Shown: positions 10,001 through 16,362, numbered from the stretch's first letter. The stretch: DNA of 44,257 nucleotides from Bradyrhizobium sp. CCBAU 51627 (GCF_028128765.1 NZ_LBJG01000013.1:1-44257), one strand, 5' to 3'. A program made the numbers and translations. Notes: generated by a model not told the origin, from the sequence alone.

Positions 10001-10443
10001 ACCGTCGTCGAGACGGCCTGACCTCCATTCGCGACCTCCACGAAGCCGCCGGCAATGGTCGTGCCCGTGGCGCTGCCGCCGGACGATGCGGTCGGGTCGC
10101 CCGGTATGTCCTGCCCGACACCGAAGAAGCCGCCACCGCTGACAGTCGTGGCTGTTGCGGTCCCACCGGCATACAGATTGACCGCGCCCTGACTGCCGAT
10201 CGCGGTATTCGAGATCGACCCGCCGGATGACACGTTCATGATGCCGAAGCCGCCGCTGGCGCCGGTCAACGTTGTTGAAACCGCGGCTCCACCGGAATTG
10301 ACGTTGACAAAGCCACCCGACGCCACCGTCTGTGACACGACGCCGCCATTGTCGACGTCCAAGGTGCCGCCGAACAGCACGATATCGCCCGTGTCGGTGC
10401 TCGAAGAGACGTGCGCGGTCGTGCCGCTGGAAATCGTCGTCAT
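1..10443 (-). CDS. Giant strand-loop-strand (AIDA/TibA-type) repeat adhesin, C-terminus beyond window
   Basis: One minus-strand frame stays open from the ATG at 10441-10443 to base 1, at least 3481 codons; the end lies outside the window. From about residue 20 to 3060 it is made of short Ser/Gly/Thr/Asn/Val repeats (core motif S-S-G-G-T-L-N-V), the autotransporter passenger strand-loop-strand repeat that heptosyltransferases modify in AIDA-I and TibA. They form a long beta-solenoid. Four non-repeat modules with the core I-D-G-T-x-M-P interrupt it. From about residue 3140 it changes to repeats of about 109 residues ending in W-K-S-F. I noticed no cysteine in what I translated. The N-terminus (MTTISSGTTAHV) lacks a Sec signal or extended autotransporter leader, which favours export by the type I system at 12807-16362. 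The purine-rich stretch AGGGGCGGGC precedes the start. The heptosyltransferase gene ends 24 bp upstream, so the two are probably one operon. An adhesin role is inferred. Confidence 0.93.
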   Translation of the reverse strand, partial: MTTISSGTTAHVSSSTDTGDIVLFGGTLDVDNGGVVSQTVASGGFVNVNSGGAAVSTTLTGASGGFGIMNVSSGGSISNTAIGSQGAVNLYAGGTATATTVSGGGFFGVGQDIPGDPTASSGGSATGTTIAGGFVEVANGGQAVSTTVSGGGGFFGNLTVSSGGSVTSTTIGTSAGVFLLSGGTAVQTTVSGGSLNLSMGASTNSVTISSGGATVSSGASISNTTVDSSGFLNVLSGGAAVNTTVNSGGFFDLGVAPFNGNPGSAGGTATGTILSGGGEFISSGGVDSGATILTHGGQTVFAGGTSLSATVTGSTGSGNFLGILALSGGSAIAPTISSGGQLAIYGGGTVTGENILSGGLLFIGSGGSYTVSSGHTVSAVGVATGGSLIISSGGWGSGTSFNSSAGTTDIYNVDSGTVTVLSGGQLDHLVVRSGGVLNVYGTVLSNIGISAGGVENVMSGGFVSGAPGSGTGVSAGGVLNLSAGGTLARMAVSSGGVANIAGLVTNNQAILSGGIENVLSGGVVTGIPNSGTGVSGGTLNVLSGASLDHASIQSGGVINISGGATAHNLSFSGTGTLNLAGSITSGAVTSSGTTSGLTFAGAGVENILSGGLDIGAVVDSGGQQIIFNHGATSNTQINSGGTVTISGGGLLDLNGGATESGSVIFANPGGKLEIDGTAMPATVISGFATGDKIDLAGFSPAQIISVGIVGSQLQIVTTNSGTLDLQLNPADTFTGQWTTVADGGGTDILFTVSGAGITTVSSGQTSSGLAISAGQTLNVLSGGTATATTLSGGTENVFGTEGGGTVSSGGVLNVDAGGVVHDLLLSNGATLNLAGTVTSSATVFSGAVENILNGGVAGGVPSSGTKISGGTVNVSSGGSIHHVTVFSGGTLNVSAGGMVLSNTAISSGGFEDVLSGGVISGASGSGTGISGGTLSLEAGGTAAFVGVSSGGVFNVRGTVQSNVSVLSGGLEIISSGGVQTGVPGSGTGISGGTVSVTSGGEFDHFTISSGTVNVDNGGVIHDFTVSSGTLNLAGFQLSNATISTGGTENITAGGSASSFAVSGGTLNVLSSGTAASFTLFSGGSATVSAGGTVHDLTVSSGATLGVLGTATSDVFVASGGTLNVSSGGTVSGTINFAFGFPNDGVNGTMNASAGAIVGTVTVNSGGTLNVLSGATAHDVDVFFGATLNVAGTTTSNNGIMGGLEIVSSGGVAGGTAINGGELDILSGGSANQVNVQGGLLKLFGGATATNVNVNQFASVELLSGANASALNGAFLAVGANLGVGPGAVLSGYTAGNGINIHVVSGGETSANTLLSGNFEGVFSGGTALNETVNGGAVIFLGGFSPFGSGSLAGGTASNILLNGAAMLVSSGGLAVSTTVSGDGGGHFGNLTVSSGGRVSATLVGNSGSLNVWSAGSATSTTVLSGGLISLGGGLPSSAGGSATGTILSSGATEFVSSGGVDSGARILSGASQWVVAGGIVSAANISAGGTVNISGGILDLAGGSSEAGSVIFQGTGGKLMIDGTVMPTTTIYGLADGDTIDLAGINMSDVTSVGIANGNVLQITTSAHGTLSLQLDPGQTFSESFGRSADGSGTDLFLVGSGGANIVVSTGQTSTGLFISSGQTMLVQSGGTASSTVLRGGFETNSGTTISTLVSNGGQEQVASGGVASGASILSGGAETVLSGGTISNAVIQSTGYMGLGWDTGSGVVAGGTASGTTISGGGLNVFSKGLAVSTTVNGGGGNFGNLSISAGGSALSTTVAGSGTLSVSSGGIATSTHVSGGGFLAIGAGGSAVSNTISGVLSSGGGTFVSSGGSISATIIGTSGSLNVLSGGSASNTTVLSGGFLDLGVGPFGSQAGSAGGSATGTILSGGVEVISSGGVDTGAQILSGGGQTVSSGGLSVSATASGATGSGTMAILTVSGGSAANATIGSGGQLAIFAGGIVTGENILSGGQIFLGSGGAYTVSAGNTSAHDIFVSKGGSLVVSGTVLSHVNVQSGGVETIAAGGWTSGTNVNSVGSGVNNFTVDSGTINILAGGQADHIVVSSGGVLNVAGTTLSNVGISAGGIENVLSGGLISGVSGSGTGISAGAVLNISAGGSAAFFAVSSGGAANVLSGGTVLRNVAVYSGGVETVSSGGIVTGLSGNGTGISGGVVNVLSGGAIDHVGMLSGGILNVSGGATAHNVVVSSGGILNLAGTVTTSGFVSSTGVENVLAGGVDIGTTVSGGGQVTVFTGGATSNTQLLSGGTVTISGGVADLNGGATEAGSVVFAGSGGKLVIDGTTMPSTVISGFTSNGIVDLTGIALSEITSVGLGAGNVLQIATNDFGTLNLLFNPSQTFTQRFAGVADGSGTDLVLVDSSTIFVSSGQTSSGFVLNSGQTLNVLSGGTAIGTTLKGGTENVAGTEQSATVSGGTLNINSGGIGHDLTVSNGGTLNVNSSGTVTSNTTVLAGGVENINFGGSATGPSGSGTKISGGTVNVSSGGSLDHVTVFNGGTLNVSAGGNVLSNTAISSGGVENVLSGGVIGGAAGSGTGVSGGTLNLQAGGIASFVGVSSGGIFNVRGTVASAVAIVSGGLEIISSGGVHSGAVGSGTGVSAGGTVSVLSGGQFEFFTVSSGGNVVASNGAVIHDFLVSSGGTINLAGSLVSNATIFTGGTENILSGGVAQNFLVSGGTLNVSSGGAASNFAVSGGTVNVSAGGTASDFISSGVENVSSGGQTSFDTVLSGGVVNVSSGATAHDVTLSGGVMNVGGIVTSNVFISSGGVETVLAGGLISASSNGVGTTVNSSGTLNVFGVTSNTVVISSGGVENVSSGGVIQGTISGAAGTGTFVAAGGTLNVLSGGTASMLNVSGTLNVLGKVASNVTIQSGGLEIVSSGGVVSGASGSGTGISGTVNVLSGGAFEYAAIFSGGNLNVSAGATADHITVSNGGTFTVAGTVLSNVAVNIGGVENVLSGGIVTGASGSGTGISGGTVNVSAGGEIDHTTVSSGGILNLSSGATAFNISVSSGGALNVAGAVTSNQAVFAGGTEVVSSGGTIGAVTLSGGTLELKAGSVTSGGITFSGSGGQLKIDGTSLAGTTISGLVLGDSIDLAGLNFVSGGSATLQAGNILHVTEGASSFDLQLDSTPSVRFSVSADSGTGTLVTTGADHAPVTSASNIQATFGQTSAAASSLFTVSDVDGDPITTYAFWDDNTNGHWVVNGVAQAAGVEIDVAAANLSQVSYVFGPTGSPADTVYVRANDGTLWGAWKSFTAKAFVDTPPTVVASNVTAVHGQTSVAASSLFTVSDPDPDTMTQYAFWDDGTGGHWAVNGVAQPAGTEIDVSAANLSQVTYVFGPTGSAPETVYIRANDGTLWGSWKSFTATPGPDAAPVVSANNVTATHGQLSIAASSLFSVSDADAGDTVAQYAFWDTGGNGHWVVNGVAQAASTEIDVAAANLGQVSYVFGPSGSAPDTLYVRANDGSLWSAWKSFTATPGSDTAPVVSAN
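1250..10380 (-). repeat. Strand-loop-strand repeat array (heptosylation-target type)
   Basis: About 3000 codons consist of degenerate repeats of roughly 18-20 residues, alternating S-S-G-G or L-S-G-G turns with short strands such as T-L-N-V and hydroxyl-rich loops. The regularity is visible in DNA as recurring GCCGCCGGA- and GCCGCCGCT-like words on the plus strand. Known relatives (AIDA-I, TibA, Ag43-like passengers) carry heptoses on serines of these repeats. The array is broken by four modules near residues 650-750, 1500-1600, 2250-2360 and 3040-3140. Confidence 0.9.
2740..9700 (-). repeat. Internal duplication of about 4.8 kb in the giant adhesin gene
   Basis: Long stretches of the first half reappear in the second half with high DNA similarity at an offset near 4.8 kb. 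The word CAGCGTGCCGCCG at 7771 matches CAGCGTACCGCCG at 2959 (offset 4812 = 1604 codons), and surrounding sequence including AAATCTTGGTGCCTGAAC agrees. The I-D-G-T module at about 8416 matches that at about 3604 (also 4812). The V-T-G-E-N-I-L-S-G-G block near 9378 matches that near 4596 (offset 4782). Offsets differ by whole codons, so small in-frame indels followed the duplication. Exact limits need a dot plot. Confidence 0.75.
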
Positions 10444-10467
10444 TGCTTGCCCGCCCCTAAGGCTAGA

Positions 10468-11820
10468 TTAAAATGATTTGCCCTCAATGGTCTTTGACAC
10501 TTCTTTTGGGCGGGCCGGAAATCCGGGCATTCGCTGAATCACCTGCTTCACGTGATCGGCTGTGATGAGCCGGGTGCACTCAAATTGCCGCGGCGTGTTG
10601 GCGTGGCGCGGGCACCACAGGAAATCCTTGTGGTCAAAGCGCACGCGCGGATCATTCCAGCAGCTGTTGCAGGCGTGAAAGTTGATGACGCGATAGGGTG
10701 TATCGAACTCATTTGTCGGGTGCGTGAAGCCGCTGATCATCAGGACCGGAGTGCCGGACGCCCAGGCGAGCCATGACAATCCGCTCGAAAGCCCGATAAA
10801 GAAGTCGGCATGCTTGAGATAGCGAAAGCGCTCGGAGAGCGGCTTGTCGCCGGTCTCGTCCTCGACCCCGTTCGGAATGTGATTCCAGATCAACTGCGTA
10901 CCGTGGGTCGGCTTTTGGTCGATGCAGATCACGCGATAGCCTGCCTCCTTCAGGAAGGCGATGACCTCGCGCCAGCCGTGCGGGTTATTCCAGTACTTGC
11001 TCTGCGTCGTACTCTGCACGGCGATGCAGACATAAGGTTCTTCGATCGGACGCGAATCGTTTTCGATAACAATGCGCGGCGCCTGTTCGGTCGGATCGAC
11101 CCCGAGAATGTAGCCCGCGGTGCGATGCAGGCCGACGTGGCGAAAATCGGTTGGCTGAAACACGCAATCCTTGTCGTCGAAGAACAGGCCGATGCTGTAG
11201 GTCGCGTAATAGCGCTCCGGCTTGACGTCCTCATGCGTGACAAACTCGATGTCCGGATAGGCGTTCTTGAACAGCGTGATCAGCGGCGCGCCCATCGCGC
11301 AGCTCAGCTTGCAGCCGTGCTTCTCCTTGAACCTCACCGCATAAGGAAACCATCCCATCGGATCGCCGAGCGTGCCGACCGGGAATTGAATCAGGACCTC
11401 GCGGTCCTTTGCCGAATATTCGTGCTGAATGATTTTCTCGCCCTGATGCGAGACCTCGACGCCAAAGCGAACGTAGTAGCGTTTGCTGCTGTTCACGTAA
11501 CCACCGGCGAACTCGGTCTCGAACAGGATATTGCCCGTGTCTAGATCGCGGATCTTCACCTGCCAGGGATGTTCGCCCTGGGGACAGACGATCCGGGCGC
11601 CGTCGTTGAAATCGAAGCGCACGCCATTCGGCGCGGTCTGTGTTGGCGTCGACGCAGGCGCGGGATAGGCACGCTTCGGCGCGTCGCCATCTGATGCTAC
11701 AGCCTCCGGCTTGACCGCTGCGACGGAGACCGAACGGTCAACGATTACTCTGGGTTGGTCCGGCACATGGTCGGTCGAGCGCTTCAGCCCGATCACCGGC
11801 GCGACAGCAATCGCATTCAC
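10468..11820 (-). CDS. TibC/Aah-like autotransporter strand-loop-strand O-heptosyltransferase
   Basis: 450 residues from a GTG start preceded by a GGCGGGGG ribosome-binding stretch. The family transfers heptose from ADP-heptose to serines of strand-loop-strand repeat proteins in the cytoplasm before export. The C-terminal half has the ADP-heptose glycosyltransferase fold with motifs G-L-S-S-G-L-S-W-L-A-W around residue 350. Four cysteines at 384, 387, 403 and 415, in contexts C-N-S-C-W-N-D, L-W-C-P-R-H and F-E-C-T-R, match the iron-finger signature of TibC-type enzymes. The first ~65 residues are Ala/Pro/Val-rich, probably disordered, and look like an extension. Its substrate is almost certainly the giant repeat protein whose start lies 24 bp downstream. 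The ADP-heptose synthesis genes are not in the window. Family assignment is strong; the exact sugar is inferred. Confidence 0.9.
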   Translation of the reverse strand: MNAIAVAPVIGLKRSTDHVPDQPRVIVDRSVSVAAVKPEAVASDGDAPKRAYPAPASTPTQTAPNGVRFDFNDGARIVCPQGEHPWQVKIRDLDTGNILFETEFAGGYVNSSKRYYVRFGVEVSHQGEKIIQHEYSAKDREVLIQFPVGTLGDPMGWFPYAVRFKEKHGCKLSCAMGAPLITLFKNAYPDIEFVTHEDVKPERYYATYSIGLFFDDKDCVFQPTDFRHVGLHRTAGYILGVDPTEQAPRIVIENDSRPIEEPYVCIAVQSTTQSKYWNNPHGWREVIAFLKEAGYRVICIDQKPTHGTQLIWNHIPNGVEDETGDKPLSERFRYLKHADFFIGLSSGLSWLAWASGTPVLMISGFTHPTNEFDTPYRVINFHACNSCWNDPRVRFDHKDFLWCPRHANTPRQFECTRLITADHVKQVIQRMPGFPARPKEVSKTIEGKSF

Positions 11821-11970
11821 GAAAATCCCCCGCCCGAAAAAAATAAAAAACGCCTGAAATGGTAACTAGACGGTAAGCGAGATTGACAACCTCGTCAACA
11901 GACGAAAACCTTGGCGGGTACATCTACTCGCGGCCGCTCCGGACCCCGCCGACATAAAGAAGATGAAACG
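11821..11970. promoter_or_regulatory. Divergent promoter region between heptosyltransferase and FkbM genes
   Basis: This 150-bp gap between divergent genes is AT-richer than its surroundings, with an A-rich run near 11838-11850. An inverted repeat TTGAC-6-GTCAA lies at 11883-11898. The left arm reads TTGACA on the plus strand, and the rightward complement gives TTGACG on the minus strand, so -35-like elements exist for both directions. No convincing -10 boxes were found. Confidence 0.3.
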
Positions 11971-12774
11971 ATGAGCCGCAATCCAAGCAAGATCCCATTT
12001 GTGATCGCCGCGTCGGCTCACGGCCCGCTAATTGTCAACCGGCTGGACTATCACACAGCGAGCGAACACATCTTCGGCGTTGGAATCCAGATCCTTGAGC
12101 ACGGCGCCTTCGATGTCACCGAGGTCGATCTGACGAAGGGCCTTCTTGCACTGCGAAGAACCTACAGCGGCGATGGCGTGGTTGCGATCGACTGCGGGGC
12201 AAATATCGGCGTTCACACAATCGAATGGGCCAAGCACATGGACGGCTGGGGTTCGGTGATCGCCATCGAAGCCCAGGAGCGGGTCTACTACGCGCTTGCC
12301 GGCAATGTTGCGATCAACAACTGCTTCAACGCGAGGGCGGTGCATGCGGTGGTCTCGTCGGAGGTCGGGTCAATAGTGGTGCCGGCCCTAAGTCACCAGA
12401 TACCTGCCAGTTTCGGCAGCCTGGAGATCAGGCGGCGCCCTCGCACCGAGGAGATCGGCCAGTCGATCGACTACACCGAAAGCACCGGGGTTGAGACACC
12501 CATGGTCACGCTGGATTCGCTAGCCATAAAGCGCTGCGATCTGATCAAGATCGACGTCGAAGGCATGGAATTGAGCGTGCTGGAGGGGGCTGCCAGGACG
12601 ATAGAGCACCATCATCCCATCATCCATGCTGAGTTCATCAAGACGGACAAGGGCAAGCTGGTCGAAAAGCTGAGTTCGTACGGGTATCGGACCTACGACG
12701 CGGGGCAGAACTGTCTGGCCATCCATCAGACCGACCCGAGCCTTTCGCACGTCGAGCCCCGCTCAACGTCTTGA
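11971..12774 (+). CDS. FkbM family SAM-dependent methyltransferase
   Basis: 267 residues from the ATG at 11971, preceded by an AAGAAG purine stretch; an upstream in-frame TTG at 11911 lacks such support. The SAM-binding motif I is visible as V-A-I-D-C-G-A-N-I-G around residues 65-75, and the FkbM-specific motif I-D-V-E-G-M-E-L around residue 190, followed by H-A-E-F. FkbM enzymes O-methylate hydroxyls, often on sugars of polysaccharides, glycolipids or glycoproteins. The gene is divergent from the heptosyltransferase-adhesin operon and convergent with the secretion adaptor (32-bp gap). It may therefore methylate the heptose or another surface sugar, but this is inferred from position only. 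Confidence 0.85.
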   Translation: MSRNPSKIPFVIAASAHGPLIVNRLDYHTASEHIFGVGIQILEHGAFDVTEVDLTKGLLALRRTYSGDGVVAIDCGANIGVHTIEWAKHMDGWGSVIAIEAQERVYYALAGNVAINNCFNARAVHAVVSSEVGSIVVPALSHQIPASFGSLEIRRRPRTEEIGQSIDYTESTGVETPMVTLDSLAIKRCDLIKIDVEGMELSVLEGAARTIEHHHPIIHAEFIKTDKGKLVEKLSSYGYRTYDAGQNCLAIHQTDPSLSHVEPRSTS

Positions 12775-12806
12775 AGACAACCGACATCTCCGATTGCAGG
12801 TCACCT

Positions 12807-14234
12807 CTATCTTTCCCGCAAAGCTCCCTGCCTGTAGCGTACTAGCGGCGACAACAAATAGCTGATGATGGTCCGCGAGCCGGTCTTGATTTCGGCGGTG
12901 ACGGCCATTCCAGGAAACAGCTTCATCTCCCTGTCCTCGACCATCATCGTGGTCTGATCGAGCGAGACGCGGGCGACGTACAGCAGTTCCTGCCCTCTCG
13001 GCTCGCTGCTGGTGTTTGCAGCCCCGGTAGAAGCAGACGCATCGAGGGCACTATCCTTCTTCTCCCGCACAACGGAATCGGAAGACACGCTGAGGATCTT
13101 GCCATGCAGCAGGCCGTAACGCGTGAAGTTGAACGTATCGATCTTGATCTGGGCTTCCTGGCCGGCGTGCACGAAACCGATGTCGCGATTCGAAATCGCC
13201 GCTTCGATTTCGACGTGATCGTCCGTGGGCACGATCACCGCGAGCGTCTGCGCCGGCGTGACGACCCCCCCGATCGTATGAATTGCGAGCTGCTGCACGA
13301 CGCCGTCGATTGGAGCGGTCAGGGTTTGAAGGTTGGTCCGGTGCTCGCTCTTCAGCACGTCTTCGCTGAGGCTCGCGACCTTTTGTGTCGCCTTCGCCAG
13401 ATCGTCGAACAGATGGTGGCGATATTCCGATGCGACCTTCGAGCGGGTCTCGTCCAGCGCGGCGGCGGCCTCCTTTGCCTCGTCGAGTCTGCTACGCTGC
13501 ACCAGGAGATCGTGTTGGAGCCCAATGAGCTCCTGAAGCTCCGTCAAATATTGCAGCTTCGATCCCAACTCCTTGTCCGCCAGATATTTTCGAACGCTGA
13601 CCCGTTCCTGGAGCACCGGTATCAATGCTTCCGTCTTGGCCAAGCTGGCTTCGATGGTGTTGCGTTCTGCCTCTTTCTGGGCCCTTTGGCGCTCCAGTTC
13701 GGCCAGCTTCGCGCGCTGCTCCGCTTCCTGGCTCCGCAGGAATTCCCGGTGCATATCGATCAAAGCGGAGGGCGTGCCCTCCGGCAAATCATCAAGGAGA
13801 TCGGTGTTTCCGGCCAGGGCCGCCCGGTTGCGGGAAACGTCAAGGGAGGCCGCGAGGAGATCGCTACGCAGATGCTGCAGTTCAGCCTCGTTCACCGTCG
13901 GATCGAGTTCGACAAGTACCTCGCCGGCCTTGACGGTCTGGCCATCCCGGACGCGGATGCTGCGCACGACGCCAATCTCTAGGGGCTGGATCAGCTTGAC
14001 GCGATCCCCTGGAACGATCTTGCCGGTCGCCGAGGCGATGATATCGATCTTGCCAAGGGCGGCCCACGCGAGCGCAGCGCAGAAGAACAACATCACAACA
14101 GCTCCGGATGCTCGGGCTGTCGGCGAAGGTGGCGTCTCCACGATCTCGAGCGCGGCCGGCAGGAAGGCGAGTTCGTTCCTGTCGCGCCTGCCGATCGACC
14201 GCTGAGCAGCGGCTGCTTTAGGAGCCGATTTCAT
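12807..14234 (-). CDS. Type I secretion membrane fusion protein, HlyD/PrtE family
   Basis: 475 residues. A short cytoplasmic N-terminus precedes one membrane segment at about residues 43-61. Then come the first half of a lipoyl-like domain (I-R-V-R-D-G-Q-T-V-K-A-G-E), a long Glu/Leu/Arg-rich coiled coil (about 110-290) and the second lipoyl half (T-A-P-I-D-G-V-V-Q). A beta-barrel domain and a C-terminal segment ending near V-R-Y-R-Q-G-A follow, as is usual in HlyD adaptors. It bridges the inner-membrane ABC exporter to an outer-membrane TolC-like channel. Its ATG lies inside the end of the ABC gene (17-bp overlap), so the two are translationally coupled. An insert rich in Ser/Ala/Asp at about 385-410 is probably a loop. 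No TolC gene is present in the window. Confidence 0.95.
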   Translation of the reverse strand: MKSAPKAAAAQRSIGRRDRNELAFLPAALEIVETPPSPTARASGAVVMLFFCAALAWAALGKIDIIASATGKIVPGDRVKLIQPLEIGVVRSIRVRDGQTVKAGEVLVELDPTVNEAELQHLRSDLLAASLDVSRNRAALAGNTDLLDDLPEGTPSALIDMHREFLRSQEAEQRAKLAELERQRAQKEAERNTIEASLAKTEALIPVLQERVSVRKYLADKELGSKLQYLTELQELIGLQHDLLVQRSRLDEAKEAAAALDETRSKVASEYRHHLFDDLAKATQKVASLSEDVLKSEHRTNLQTLTAPIDGVVQQLAIHTIGGVVTPAQTLAVIVPTDDHVEIEAAISNRDIGFVHAGQEAQIKIDTFNFTRYGLLHGKILSVSSDSVVREKKDSALDASASTGAANTSSEPRGQELLYVARVSLDQTTMMVEDREMKLFPGMAVTAEIKTGSRTIISYLLSPLVRYRQGALRER

Positions 14235-16362
14235 GGATGCCGGTCTGCAAACGATAGAGGGACGCGTATCGACCGCCCGTCTTCACCAGTTCCTCGTGGG
14301 TCCCCTGCTCCACCAGGCGTCCGCGATCGATGGTGATGATGCGGTCCGTGCGCCGCACCGCGGACAATCGGTGCGCAATGACGAAAACGGTCCTGCCGCG
14401 GACGATGCGGCTCATATTGTCCTGGATGATCCTCTCGCTTTCGTAGTCCAGCGCGCTCGTCGCCTCGTCGAAAATCAGGATGCGAGGGTTGGTGATGAGC
14501 GCGCGCGCGATCGCGATCCGCTGGCGCTGTCCTCCCGAGAGGCTGCTGCCGCGCTCGCCGACGATGGTGTCGTAGCCCTCCGGCAGCTCGAGAATGAATT
14601 CGTGTGCACCGGCCAATTGGGCGGCAGCGATGATCTCCTCGATGGGAGCCGCCGGATTGGCCAAAGCGATATTCTCCCGGACCGAGCGGTTGAACAACAC
14701 GTTCTCCTGCAGCACTACGCCAACCTGCCGCCGAAGCCAGGACGGATCGATCAATGCGAGGTCAATACCATCCACCAGGATTCTGCCGTGCTCCGGCACG
14801 TAGAGCCGCTGGATGAGCTTCGTGAACGTACTCTTGCCCGATCCCGACGGCCCGACGATCCCTACGACCTGGCCGGCCGGAATGTTGAGGGAGATGTCGT
14901 GAAGCACCTCGGGTCCATCCACGCGGTAGCGGAACGAGACGTGTTCCAGAGTGATCTGGCCCCTTATCGGAGGCGGCACGGCCCGGCCGGGATTGAACGT
15001 TGGTTCTGCCGGGGTATTCAGAATGTCGCCCAGCCGCGCGACCGACAGACGCGCCTGATGGAAGTCTTGCCAGATCTGCGCCAGCCTCAGAACAGGTGCG
15101 CTTACCCGCGCCGACAACATGTTGAATGCGACCAGCTCGCCGACCGTGAGGCTTCCGTCGATGACCAATCTCGCTCCGAAATAAAGAATAGCAGCAGTCA
15201 CAACCTTGCTGACAAACTGCACGGTCTGACTCGCCGTGTTGGACAGGCTGAGCACCCGAAAGCTTGCCGCAACGTAACCTGCGAGCTGCTCTTCCCAGCG
15301 CCGCTGCATTTGCGGCTCCAGCGCCATCGCCTTGATCGTTTCGACCCCGGTCACGCTCTCGACCAGGAAGGACTGATTCTCCGCGCCGCGCTGAAATTTT
15401 TCATCGAGCCGTCGTTGAAACAAGGGGGTCACGCCGGCTGAAATACCGACGTAGAGCGGGAAGGACCCAACGACAATCCAGCTCAGCAGAGGCGAGTAGA
15501 AGAACATGACGGCGATGAACACCACCGTGAAGACCATGTCGACAACGAGCGTCAGGGCCGAACTGGTCAGGAAGTTGCGGATGCTTTCAAGCTCGCGCAC
15601 GCGTGCAACTGAGTCGCCGACGCGACGCGCCTGGAAGTAGGAGATCGGAAGCGCCAGCAGATGGCGGAAGAGGCGCGCCCCCAGTTCGACGTCGACGCGG
15701 TTCGTCGTATGAGAGAATAGATAAGTCCTCAGGATGCCGAGTGCCGTCTCGAATATGGCGATCCCAAGCAAGCCGATCGTGAGGACGTCGAGCGTACTCA
15801 GGGTCCGGTTGACCAGCACCTTGTCAACGACAACCTGGAAGAAAAAGGGCGAGACCAGCGCAAACAGCTGAAGAAAGAACGAGGCGGTCAGGACCTCCAG
15901 AAACAGGTAGCGATATTTGTGAACGGCACCGAGAAACCACGAAAAATCGAACCGGCGGGACAAGTCCACGAGACTGGCACGACGGCTCATCAGGATCATG
16001 CGTCCGTCCCACACCGCTTCGAGCTCGGCTCTCGTTTTCAGCTCGGGGCGGGGAGCCAGGGGATGTTGGACGAGAATCTGGTCTTCGCCAGCCTTTGCAA
16101 GGAGCAGATGGCCTCCGTCGCGGAGAAAAGCAATCGCGGGGAGTGGCGTCTTCAGCAACCTCGACCAGTCGCCCCGCACCTGGCGCGCCTTGATGCCCCG
16201 CAGCTTTGCATATCGCAACATCTCGGTGGCGCTAAAATCTCCGGTACCGAAATGATGGCTGATCTGATCGGGGTCCGCCGCAATGCCGTGAAAGCGCAAC
16301 AGGAGCACGAGGCTTGCGAGGCCGCTATCGACCGTTCTGAGAGTCCCCGATTGTTCACTCAT
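14218..16362 (-). CDS. Type I secretion ABC exporter with degenerate C39-like domain (HlyB type)
   Basis: 714 residues, the normal length for HlyB-type exporters. Residues 1-130 form a C39-peptidase-like domain in which the catalytic Cys position reads D-S-G (Ser13) instead of D-C-G. As in HlyB, it should bind but not cut substrate, fitting RTX-type substrates with an uncleaved C-terminal signal. Six membrane segments follow between about 155 and 440. The ATPase domain has Walker A G-P-S-G-S-G-K-S-T near 505, signature L-S-G-G-Q-R-Q near 611, Walker B I-L-I-F-D-E-A-T near 630 and the H-loop I-A-H-R near 662. It probably exports the adjacent RTX protease and, by inference, the giant adhesin. 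It is the first gene of the exporter-adaptor pair. Confidence 0.95.
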   Translation of the reverse strand: MSEQSGTLRTVDSGLASLVLLLRFHGIAADPDQISHHFGTGDFSATEMLRYAKLRGIKARQVRGDWSRLLKTPLPAIAFLRDGGHLLLAKAGEDQILVQHPLAPRPELKTRAELEAVWDGRMILMSRRASLVDLSRRFDFSWFLGAVHKYRYLFLEVLTASFFLQLFALVSPFFFQVVVDKVLVNRTLSTLDVLTIGLLGIAIFETALGILRTYLFSHTTNRVDVELGARLFRHLLALPISYFQARRVGDSVARVRELESIRNFLTSSALTLVVDMVFTVVFIAVMFFYSPLLSWIVVGSFPLYVGISAGVTPLFQRRLDEKFQRGAENQSFLVESVTGVETIKAMALEPQMQRRWEEQLAGYVAASFRVLSLSNTASQTVQFVSKVVTAAILYFGARLVIDGSLTVGELVAFNMLSARVSAPVLRLAQIWQDFHQARLSVARLGDILNTPAEPTFNPGRAVPPPIRGQITLEHVSFRYRVDGPEVLHDISLNIPAGQVVGIVGPSGSGKSTFTKLIQRLYVPEHGRILVDGIDLALIDPSWLRRQVGVVLQENVLFNRSVRENIALANPAAPIEEIIAAAQLAGAHEFILELPEGYDTIVGERGSSLSGGQRQRIAIARALITNPRILIFDEATSALDYESERIIQDNMSRIVRGRTVFVIAHRLSAVRRTDRIITIDRGRLVEQGTHEELVKTGGRYASLYRLQTGIHEIGS

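Noticed and set aside
1..10443. Classical autotransporter (type V) assignment for the giant protein
   Set aside because: No Sec leader is present at the start and no barrel is visible in the window; the nearby exporter is type I. The missing C-terminus keeps this open.
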